Shown piece by piece: positions 1 to 5,030 of a stretch of 7,140 nucleotides of DNA. Made by a program: the position numbers and the translations under genes. This DNA comes from JAAXQD01 sp035529735 (GTDB lineage: Bacteria; Desulfobacterota; Desulfobacteria; Desulfobacterales; UBA11574): assembly GCA_035529735.1 (NCBI GenBank), contig DATKWE010000253.1, positions 1 through 7,140 on the forward strand, written 5' to 3'. The notes under the pieces were generated by a model. It had not been told where the DNA came from, ran no database searches, and saw nothing but the letters and a program-made list of their open reading frames with translations. The number at the start of each line of letters is the position of its first letter. The stretch's first letter is position 1.

Positions 1-135
1 GTTGTGTTTTATCTTTGGCGGCAGATGCCATACAACCATGCTATTTGGCACGTTTTTGTCTTGGCCGGAAGTGCTCTGCACTTTTTCTCAATCCTCTTAT
101 ACGTCATACCGCTAAGTCCTCCACTGACAAATTAA
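1..135 (+). CDS. Hemolysin III family (TrhA/YqfA-like) membrane protein, C-terminal end only
   Basis: The first frame is open from the window edge to a TAA at 133-135 and gives 44 residues. They contain the sequence PYNHAIWHVFVLAGSALHFF followed by a hydrophobic stretch. This matches the last transmembrane segment of the hemolysin III / YqfA group (relatives of the AdipoR/PAQR superfamily), where a conserved His-x3-His pattern near the last helix (here HAIWH, then a third His in the ALHFF segment) is a known putative metal-binding signature. These are seven-helix inner-membrane proteins; despite the name, a haemolytic role is generally not established. The start and about 80% of the gene lie outside the window. 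No convincing terminator hairpin follows the stop. Identification rests on the short His-containing motif but is fairly distinctive. Confidence 0.8.
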   Translation, partial: VVFYLWRQMPYNHAIWHVFVLAGSALHFFSILLYVIPLSPPLTN

Positions 136-248
136 GATTAAATTCGCTATACACAAATTTTTCAGATACATAAAAGTTAACAGTACGATATGCAGTTGTC
201 TCTATTGAAAATCTTAAAATGGCTATCTTTGTACACTCACGCCTATGA
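136..248. other. AT-rich spacer between hemolysin III end and the 86-aa ORF
   Basis: No gene or clear terminator is seen. A TTGAAA at about 204-209 lies upstream of the 86-aa ORF and fabV, but there is no good -10 box at the right spacing, so I do not call a promoter. Any promoter for fabV is probably here or inside the 86-aa ORF. Confidence 0.4.
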
Positions 249-509
249 ATGAGAAAGCGTGAATCGATGATAACTTTTTACGCTTTTGTTGTTTGTCTGG
301 ACAAACAAGATATTGTGGTGATGATATTTGGCGTGAAACCTGTTCTATCTCCAACGATCTTCAAGAAACTCAGATTAAAGATTACTGCTATGTATGGCAG
401 GAATTTCAAGCCTAAAATCTTTACAGATATCACAATGCCTGCTAAACAGTCTTATGACCCAAATATTGGTAAGATATTTGCCATATACCTTGAGTCCTTG
501 AAAAAATAG
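249..509 (+). CDS. Hypothetical protein, 86 aa, upstream of fabV
   Basis: I do not recognise this ORF. It encodes a small basic protein with a hydrophobic N-terminal third (ITFYAFVVCL, then IVVMIFGV) followed by a Lys-rich middle (FKKLRLKITAMYGRNFKPK) and no cysteine cluster or known motif. An internal ATG at 267 is a plausible alternative start, because GAGAAAG at 251-257 could act as a weak ribosome binding site for it, whereas nothing suitable precedes 249. The stop (507-509) lies 10 bases before the fabV start and overlaps the only ribosome-binding-like bases of fabV (AGGG, 508-511), so the two could be co-transcribed or translationally coupled. It may be a genuine small gene, a degraded remnant, or a chance ORF in AT-rich DNA. 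Confidence 0.35.
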   Translation: MRKRESMITFYAFVVCLDKQDIVVMIFGVKPVLSPTIFKKLRLKITAMYGRNFKPKIFTDITMPAKQSYDPNIGKIFAIYLESLKK

Positions 510-519
510 GGCGCATACA

Positions 520-1704
520 ATGATCATAAAACCGAAAATTTGGAACAATATATGCGTGACAGCTCATCCTTTGGGCTGTCACGCCCAAATAAGAAGCCAG
601 ATTAACTATATAAAAACAAAAGGTGAAATTGAAGGTCCCAAGAAAACAGTAGTTATCGGTGCTTCCAACGGTTATGGCCTTGCAGCGCGAATTGTATCTA
701 CTTTCAGTTTAGGGTCTGCTACAATTGGTGTTGCCTATGAACACGCTGCTAAAGAAAGAAGACCCGCAACAGCAGGGTGGTACAATACAGAATCATTTAA
801 AGTCGAAGCTCAAAAAGAAGGTTACCCTGTTTGGAATGTAAACGGTGATGCTTTTTCGGAAGAGATCAAAACCGAAGTTGTCGAGCTGATTAAGGAAAAA
901 CTGGGACAAGTTGATTTTCTCGTATACAGTATTGCTGCACCAAGGAGGATCGATCCTATAACCGGCGAAATTTACGCATCAGCTATTAAGCCTATCGGGA
1001 AAAAATTCACTGCCAAAACTGTCGATTTCCTCACAGGAAAAGTGAGTCATGTTACTGCCCAACCTGCTACAGAGAAAGAAATCGTGCAAACAATCAAAGT
1101 GATGGGCGGTGAAGATTGGTTTCTGTGGACCAAACGACTTTTTCAGGAGAACCTTATAAAAAGTGGCTTTTTAACGATCGCATTCTCCTATGTCGGACCG
1201 GAATTTACTAAAGCAATCTACCGTGATGGAACCATCGGCCGTGCCAAGGAGGACCTTGAATCCAAAGCCGATGAAATCAATAGACTTATTGCGTCCGTTA
1301 ATGGAAAGGCTATAATCAGCGTGAATAAAGCACTGGTAACACGAGCAAGTGCTGTTATTCCAGCAGTTCCCATTTATATAGCTTTACTTTATAAGGTGAT
1401 GAAAGAAAAACATCTTCATGAGGGCTGTATCCAGCAAATGTGCCGATTATATCATGATGTTCTTTTCACCGGTAAAGATCCGAAGCTCGATTCCAAGGGC
1501 AGAATTCGGATGGACGACTGGGAAATGCGGAAAGATGTTCAACAAACAGTATCTGATCTCTGGAAAATAGTCGAAACCAAAAATTTAGATAATATTGAGG
1601 ACCTCGGGGATATTAAAGGACTGCGGGAAGAGTTTTTACGTCATCATGGTTTCGGCATGCCGGGAGTGGACTACAACCAGGACGTGGAACTGGATATATT
1701 TTAG
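520..1704 (+). CDS. fabV: FabV-type enoyl-[acyl-carrier-protein] reductase (NADH-dependent)
   Basis: The 394-aa product has the usual length of FabV / trans-2-enoyl-CoA reductases (about 400 aa), which reduce the enoyl-ACP double bond in the last step of each fatty-acid elongation cycle in the cytosol. The N-terminus MIIKPK...CVTAHPLGC is characteristic of the family and fixes the start. A Rossmann nucleotide-binding motif GASNGYG is at residues 47-53, and E74 sits near the end of the second strand, where FabV proteins discriminate for NADH. The FabV catalytic signature Tyr-x8-Lys is present as Y234 and K243 within YRDGTIGRAK, distinguishing it from FabI (Tyr-x6-Lys). The C-terminal region with PGVDYNQDVELD is also typical. 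FabV enzymes are known to be naturally tolerant to triclosan. The ribosome binding site is poor (AGGG). A perfect 10-bp hairpin lies in codons 12-22. Confidence 0.95.
   Translation: MIIKPKIWNNICVTAHPLGCHAQIRSQINYIKTKGEIEGPKKTVVIGASNGYGLAARIVSTFSLGSATIGVAYEHAAKERRPATAGWYNTESFKVEAQKEGYPVWNVNGDAFSEEIKTEVVELIKEKLGQVDFLVYSIAAPRRIDPITGEIYASAIKPIGKKFTAKTVDFLTGKVSHVTAQPATEKEIVQTIKVMGGEDWFLWTKRLFQENLIKSGFLTIAFSYVGPEFTKAIYRDGTIGRAKEDLESKADEINRLIASVNGKAIISVNKALVTRASAVIPAVPIYIALLYKVMKEKHLHEGCIQQMCRLYHDVLFTGKDPKLDSKGRIRMDDWEMRKDVQQTVSDLWKIVETKNLDNIEDLGDIKGLREEFLRHHGFGMPGVDYNQDVELDIF
554..584 (+). repeat. Perfect 10-bp inverted repeat inside the start of fabV
   Basis: GCGTGACAGC (554-563) and GCTGTCACGC (575-584) are exact reverse complements around an 11-base loop. 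The stem begins 34 bases after the fabV start codon and is GC-rich in an AT-rich gene. It encodes the conserved VTAHPLGC stretch, so part of the sequence is constrained by the protein. No T-run follows, so it is not a standard terminator. Confidence 0.7.
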
Positions 1705-1725
1705 AGTGAACAATTAAAAAAATTA

Positions 1726-1763
1726 GCCATGATATAAGGATGGCGGTCAATTTTATTTTTTTT
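1726..1763 (+). terminator. Possible intrinsic terminator after fabV
   Basis: GCCAT (1726-1730) and ATGGC (1740-1744) form a short stem with a 9-base loop, and a T-rich run (1751-1763) follows after a few bases. It begins 21 bases after the fabV stop. The stem is short and the T-run is not directly attached, so it would be weak. Confidence 0.4.
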
Positions 1764-2009
1764 ATGGTTTTATGATATATGTATTCAGCTTGAATCGACT
1801 TCGAGTTGGACTTTTGGTAAACACCGAATTCAAATTCGGTTATAAATCTTCAATTTTCGGAAATGCATGACTCAGGAACGGAGTTTCGCATTTTCAACTA
1901 TAAACGACTCTCACGGAAAATTAACCGATTTATTCAATTGAGATCGATGCAGTGTGAAAATAATCAGCTAATCTATAAGACCCTTTTCTTTATTCCCAGG
2001 TGAAAATTT
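1764..2009. other. Spacer between fabV and the DUF4405 gene
   Basis: No gene is seen. It contains an 18-base palindrome at 1823-1840 (ACCGAATT-CA-AATTCGGT). A weak TTGAGA (about 1939) with AT-rich sequence downstream could be part of the promoter for the DUF4405 gene, but the -10 match is not good enough to call. Confidence 0.4.
1823..1840. promoter_or_regulatory. 18-base palindrome, possible operator
   Basis: ACCGAATT and AATTCGGT are exact reverse complements with a 2-base centre. The site lies about 170 bases upstream of the DUF4405 start and downstream of the fabV terminator candidate. The near-zero spacer fits a dimeric DNA-binding protein site better than an RNA hairpin. There is no evidence for which regulator would bind. 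Confidence 0.3.
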
Positions 2010-2279
2010 ATGAACAGTAAGAAAGCCTTTAAGCTTTGGACAGTCAATGTTTTGTCTTTTATTCTTTTTATTTTGTTAAGCGTCACCGGTCTGTTAAACT
2101 GGCTTGTATTACCCAGAGGATATGAAGCAAGGGGAAGTGTATTAGTTTCCGTCAGACATTTCCTTCTTACAATCCATGAATGGACTGCATTGATATTTTT
2201 GATCACGATTGCGATACATATAATTTTGCATTGGACATACATAAGATCCAATTTGAAGAAATACAGTATCATGAAATGA
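2010..2279 (+). CDS. DUF4405 domain small membrane protein
   Basis: The 89-aa product has two hydrophobic segments (about residues 12-35 and 59-77). The pattern VTGLLNWLVLPRG, then RHFLLTIHEWTALIF, then HIILHW is what I know from DUF4405 proteins, a cytochrome-b-like two-helix family. Histidines at 50, 56, 70 and 74 are placed at or in the membrane helices and could ligate haem; this is inference, as function is not established. The start is supported by AGGTGA at 1998-2003, six bases before the ATG. The gene is followed 41 bases later by an NfeD-like gene on the same strand, so the two probably form an operon. Confidence 0.8.
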   Translation: MNSKKAFKLWTVNVLSFILFILLSVTGLLNWLVLPRGYEARGSVLVSVRHFLLTIHEWTALIFLITIAIHIILHWTYIRSNLKKYSIMK

Positions 2280-2320
2280 AATGCCCTGTTAAAGAGATGA
2301 GAATGTTCTGCTGGTGATTC

Positions 2321-2620
2321 ATGTTGGAAACCATAATAATCACAATAATAATATGTTTTATTGTTTTTGAGCTGATTGAACATGTATTTATTCCGTTATT
2401 CTTTTTCATTTTAAGAGGAAGGGAAAAATCCAATTATGGTGTGTCGGGCATGATTGGAAAAGTTGTCGAAATTAAACGATGGAACAAAACCGAAGGCAAA
2501 GTTTTGGTCAACGGGGAGCTCTGGAATGCTGTTTGTGAGATTTCATTACCAGAAGGCAGTAAAGCGGTGATACTTGATATCGAGGGGCTTACATTGAAGT
2601 TGAAGCCTTATGAAAATTAA
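2321..2620 (+). CDS. Short NfeD-like membrane protein (one helix plus OB-fold)
   Basis: The 99-aa product has an N-terminal hydrophobic helix (about residues 4-31) and a soluble C-terminal domain (about 42-96) with the NfeD OB-fold pattern: GMIGKVVE, a VLVNGELWNAV strand, then SLPEGSKAVILDIEGLTLKLKP. Short NfeD proteins lack the N-terminal protease domain and usually partner an SPFH/stomatin-type membrane scaffold protein. No SPFH gene is seen in the next 670 bases, so this copy is an orphan or works with the DUF4405 protein encoded just upstream. The ribosome binding site (GGTGA, 2313-2317) is only three bases from the ATG, which is close, so translation may be weak or coupled. Confidence 0.8.
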   Translation: MLETIIITIIICFIVFELIEHVFIPLFFFILRGREKSNYGVSGMIGKVVEIKRWNKTEGKVLVNGELWNAVCEISLPEGSKAVILDIEGLTLKLKPYEN

Positions 2621-2907
2621 TAAAGAGTAGTTGGTATCGTTTGAATCCCACACTTTTTTTCTGATAGGAACCACATGAACTATCGCCAGAAGTTCTCACC
2701 AGTCCTATTTTGGAATTAATTTTAAACCGGCCCTATCATGCTCACCTTCCTATACTTATTGAACCCTGCCGAAAATGTCAGATTTTTTTTTACAATATGT
2801 AAACGTTTCTATCTTAGAATTTATATCGAAAATGAGTTTCAGGGTCTAAGATTGCCATAATTTTATGAGATTCTTATGTTTTCAAGAAAGCTCAAGTACA
2901 TATTACC

Positions 2908-2923
2908 TGGCACGTAACTTGCT
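2908..2923 (+). promoter_or_regulatory. Sigma-54 (RpoN) -24/-12 promoter
   Basis: TGGCACG, four bases, then TTGCT exactly fits the consensus TGGCACG-N4-TTGCW, including the near-invariant GG (-25/-24) and GC (-13/-12). Transcription would start near 2934. The next clear gene downstream is the iron-sulfur protein at 3294, about 360 bases away, which has its own sigma-70 promoter. The immediate product could be a long leader, a small RNA or a small peptide. Sigma-54 promoters need an enhancer-binding activator; no obvious upstream palindromic site stood out. Confidence 0.65.
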
Positions 2924-3209
2924 CTAATTTTACCAAAATATGATGTGTGTCCCTTTTTGTAAAATGACTGCTGGGAGTTTTATGATATTTCCGATATCAG
3001 GGGCCTCAAATTGTTGCGACATCGCTTTTTCAATAGGAGCAAATCCATTCACAAAATTCAAAATCCACCGCCAAATTTTACGAATTCCTTTAATAATAAC
3101 ATTATTCAGTAATTTTGCCTGCACCTAAATTTATAAATAAAACTGTATGGATCTATGGTTATCAAAATTTCTACAAATTTGATGGTGAATTAAGATACCT
3201 TTTCATTGT

Positions 3210-3238
3210 TTGACGCACAGGCTGCTTCTTACTATAAT
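3210..3238 (+). promoter_or_regulatory. Sigma-70 promoter for the iron-sulfur protein gene
   Basis: TTGACG (3210-3215) and a perfect TATAAT (3233-3238) are separated by exactly 17 bases. The start of transcription would be near 3245, giving a leader of about 49 bases that contains the ribosome binding site AAAGGAG (3278-3284). Confidence 0.75.
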
Positions 3239-3293
3239 TCTTTGATAAAATAGGACATTCTTGGAGTCGTTGTATTTAAAGGAGTAACTCAAT

Positions 3294-4100
3294 ATGTGCG
3301 AATTCTGTGTAAAACACGGTGATGGTAAGAAGTGGTATCTTGCAATGGAAAACTACTCACGGGAGCTACTCCACCAGCAGGACCGCATTGGATATATGAG
3401 TTATTTCGCAAATACTTTCGAAGAACGAGTTCCCCGAAGCCTAAGCCAGCTGGAGAAGCTCTCCCGTACGCCATTTCGCAATATAACAAAACTTTTTCTC
3501 ACACGATCACAGAAGCGGGATCACTTCGGGCAAATCGTCCCTTTGGAGGATATAGAGCAAATTCTTGTCCAGATGGATGGAATTTTTCGACTGTCGTGTC
3601 CATGCCGCCGGGTGACCGCGGGGCAGAAGAACGCGCGATACTGCTACGCTTTGACGGCAGACCCACAGCTGGCTGCTGAAGTTGACGACTCTTTCAGCCT
3701 CGAGGTCATCACATCTTCCGAGGCAATAGAATCGATCCGCAACCTGGATAAAGCAGGCCTATTTCACTCCATCTGGACGTTTAAAACCCCGTATATTGGT
3801 TCGGTATGTAATTGTGACCAGGATTGCATCGCGCATCGCATTTCCTATTCACGCAGCTACTACCAGGTAATGTTTCGAGGCGAGTATGTCGGACGGGTGG
3901 ATTTCGACGCCTGCAATGGGTGCCGAAATTGCATGCGGCAATGCCATTTCGGGGCAATCCGTTATTCCGCGGCGAATAAGAAAGTGGCGATAGACGTCCG
4001 CCAATGTTACGGTTGTGGGGTATGTCGCGCAACCTGCCACAATGATGCCATCACTCTCCATCCCCGAAGCGCTGACACTGTAGCTGTAAAAATATGGTAA
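3294..4100 (+). CDS. Cysteine-rich 4Fe-4S dicluster ferredoxin-domain protein
   Basis: The 268-aa product ends in a bacterial-type double [4Fe-4S] ferredoxin domain: C207-x2-C210-x2-C213-x3-C217 and C238-x2-C241-x2-C244-x3-C248, the second motif closely repeating the first. The N-terminal 200 residues carry eight further cysteines (C2, C5, C102, C104, C117, C172, C174, C178), including MCEFC at the very start, CPCRR at 102-106 and CNCDQDC at 172-178, which could hold another cluster or a metal. There are no membrane segments or signal peptide, so it is probably cytosolic. Proteins of this build are found in anaerobes as unassigned electron carriers; I cannot name a redox partner. The start is supported by AAAGGAG nine bases upstream and by the terminal CxxC. 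The gene is monocistronic as far as visible and richer in GC than the genes before it. Confidence 0.85.
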   Translation: MCEFCVKHGDGKKWYLAMENYSRELLHQQDRIGYMSYFANTFEERVPRSLSQLEKLSRTPFRNITKLFLTRSQKRDHFGQIVPLEDIEQILVQMDGIFRLSCPCRRVTAGQKNARYCYALTADPQLAAEVDDSFSLEVITSSEAIESIRNLDKAGLFHSIWTFKTPYIGSVCNCDQDCIAHRISYSRSYYQVMFRGEYVGRVDFDACNGCRNCMRQCHFGAIRYSAANKKVAIDVRQCYGCGVCRATCHNDAITLHPRSADTVAVKIW

Positions 4101-4321
4101 GATGTGCTTTGCAAGTAAGACGGTTAGATGAGTGACATAACGTCCGTAATATTTTAACATTACATTCAGTTTGAAATCATCAGCTCAAAACGTGTTGTTT
4201 CTGCGATGTATTTCGTTGGGCGACGTCGCTTCAGTGGTTGTGAAATCAAACCATACGAATCAACGTGTTAAATTCCGATCAAGTTCAATCGAGTAAAGCT
4301 TCAGACAGAAAAATGGGCATT
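4101..4321. other. Spacer after the iron-sulfur gene
   Basis: No gene is seen. Weak AT-rich inverted repeats occur at 4119-4143 (GACG...CGTC) and 4146-4163 (GTAAT...ATTAC), which might help end the upstream transcript but lack a clear stem plus T-run. A 10-base palindrome GCGACGTCGC is at 4220-4229. Confidence 0.4.
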
Positions 4322-4350
4322 AAAAAAGGCAGGGACGTATGTGCCCTGCC
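4322..4350 (-). terminator. Intrinsic terminator on the minus strand, end of RNA copy 1
   Basis: GGCAGGG (4328-4334) pairs with CCCTGCC (4344-4350) around a 9-base loop. On the minus strand the stem is followed immediately by TTTTTT (plus-strand A-run, 4322-4327). On the plus strand no T-run follows, so it is directional. Confidence 0.75.
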
Positions 4351-4514
4351 TGTATTAGCCCGATAGACTCTTTTTGCAAAATCACATCTGAGACTACCAA
4401 GCATCATAAACTTATAGCTTCCCTAAATGCCGTTATTAGACTCGGTGCACATCATTTATTTTGCGTATTAGCAGGTGACCGATGGTTAAGATGCACGCAC
4501 ACCCGAGAAACCAT
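4322..4514 (-). ncRNA. Candidate structured non-coding RNA, copy 1 (unrecognised family)
   Basis: The minus strand here looks like a complete RNA gene of about 190 nt: promoter (4521-4548), conserved block starting near 4514, and an intrinsic terminator (4322-4350). Pairings seen, in plus coordinates: CCGAG (4503-4507) with CTCGG (4441-4445), extended by TGC/GCA pairs; GATGC-containing 4487-4494 with 4401-4408 (seven of eight pairs in the RNA); and a 9-bp stem 4394-4402 with 4358-4366. That last stem includes three G-U pairs possible only in the minus-strand RNA; on the plus strand they would be mismatches. The last two bases of the second and third pairings overlap, so they are partly alternative. 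A related copy lies at 6797-7031. Coding is unlikely because the two copies differ by 4 bases in their variable middle and lack a shared frame. I do not recognise it as 6S, tmRNA, RNase P or SRP RNA. Confidence 0.5.
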
Positions 4515-4520
4515 AATCTT

Positions 4521-4548
4521 AAAATAATACGTAAAACAATCATGTCAA
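4521..4548 (-). promoter_or_regulatory. Sigma-70 promoter for RNA copy 1
   Basis: Read on the minus strand, a perfect TTGACA (plus 4543-4548) is followed after 16 bases by TATTTT (plus 4521-4526). Transcription would begin near 4514, which is where similarity to the second copy begins. It overlaps the edge of the P-type ATPase remnant. Confidence 0.55.
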
Positions 4549-4677
4549 TTGTTCGGGTGGTTAACGCCAATTATGGCCGCCATCGTGCACAATGTCGGTA
4601 GTGTAATGGTGGTTATCGCTTCGGCAAGCCTGGCGATTTTTCCGGACAGTGCGACTCCATTGTCCATTGGTAAGTGA
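4549..4677 (+). pseudogene. Heavy-metal P-type ATPase, C-terminal remnant
   Basis: The frame reads LFGWLTPIMAAIVHN, then VGSVMVVIASASL, and ends at TGA 4675-4677, about 42 residues. The pattern W-L-x-P-x-x-A-A-x-x-H-N followed by a hydrophobic helix matches the last transmembrane segment of P1B-type heavy-metal-exporting ATPases. Everything upstream (ATPase domain, DKTGT motif, metal-binding domain) is missing: similarity stops just to the right of the RNA copy 1 promoter. There is no usable start. It is a broken gene marking a past rearrangement. The recognisable part is short but distinctive. Confidence 0.65.
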
Positions 4678-4765
4678 TGCCAAATGATTTGCTCATATAG
4701 CGCCTCAAAGTCGCTTTGCATCACTGCATAAAACGCCCCATCTGGACCATTGACCGATTAAAAAT

Positions 4766-4850
4766 TGACCTGCCCCCAAAATTTTGATCCAGTTTTTAGG
4801 TTGGAATTATGTTAAGAACTGAGATCAAACAAAGGAGGTCGGGTCAGTGA
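4766..4850 (+). mobile_element. Left-end remnant of an IS3-family-like insertion sequence
   Basis: TGACCTGCCCCCAAAATTTT (from 4766) resembles the terminal inverted repeat of some IS3-family elements. It is followed, as in those elements, by about 60 bases of leader and a strong ribosome binding site AAAGGAGG (about 4831-4838) where the first transposase ORF would begin. The sequence then changes without any transposase reading frame, so only the end is left. Identification is from memory of such IS ends, with no alignment. Confidence 0.4.
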
Positions 4851-4881
4851 GATTTTTAAAAACACCCTTTTCTCACAATTT

Positions 4882-4946
4882 CAGTGCCTGCCCTGCCCGT
4901 CCCGTAGCTCCCCGTGAAACTATCGGGACAGGCAGGGCAGGCACTG
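4882..4946. repeat. 65-base long-stem inverted repeat (REP/MITE-like)
   Basis: Arms 4882-4897 and 4931-4946 are a perfect 16-bp inverted repeat (CAGTGCCTGCCCTGCC with its complement). After one mismatch they continue with GTCCCG/CGGGAC (4899-4904 with 4924-4929) and a few more pairs, leaving a loop of about 11 bases. It sits about 85 bases beyond the 3' end of the minus-strand FKBP gene and may limit its transcript, but no T-run follows directly on either strand. Such stem-forming, GC-rich intergenic units are often dispersed repeats. Confidence 0.7.
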
Positions 4947-5030
4947 GGGTGGAATATAGCGCCTATTCCTCCGGAGTAAGAAGGCTCCTTCAAAGAGTCC
5001 CGGGAGTCGGGCCCCTTCGAAAATTGCAGG

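Larger units (their letters stand above)
2621..3293. other. 673-bp spacer with promoters but no convincing gene
   Basis: AT-rich. It contains a strong sigma-54 promoter match (2908-2923) and a sigma-70 promoter (3210-3238). Two overlapping ORFs on opposite strands (about 2930-3128, 62-64 aa) have no ribosome binding site and no recognisable motif. The minus one would start at GTG (3122-3124) and the plus one almost at the predicted sigma-54 transcription start. The minus-strand reading has a more protein-like composition (IRKIWRWILNFVNGFAPIEK), so it might be a remnant of a gene, but I cannot identify it. Confidence 0.5.

Noticed and set aside
1973..2383. 136-aa minus-strand ORF covering the DUF4405 gene
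   Set aside because: It is antisense to the DUF4405 gene, which has recognisable family motifs and a good ribosome binding site.
3332..3679. 115-aa plus-strand ORF and several minus-strand ORFs overlapping the iron-sulfur gene (3289-3489, 3781-4032, 3849-4160)
   Set aside because: They lie within the coding sequence of the well-supported 268-aa ferredoxin-domain protein in other frames and have no motif or ribosome binding site of their own.
4417..4520. Integron attC-like recombination site, suggested by repeats with imperfect arms and a variable loop
   Set aside because: No RYYYAAC / GTTRRRY core pair is found at the ends; the isolated GTTAGAT at 4123 has no partner; the elements have their own promoter and terminators.
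4339..4527. 62-aa plus-strand ORF across RNA copy 1
   Set aside because: The second copy does not keep this frame, and the conserved features are RNA pairings on the opposite strand.
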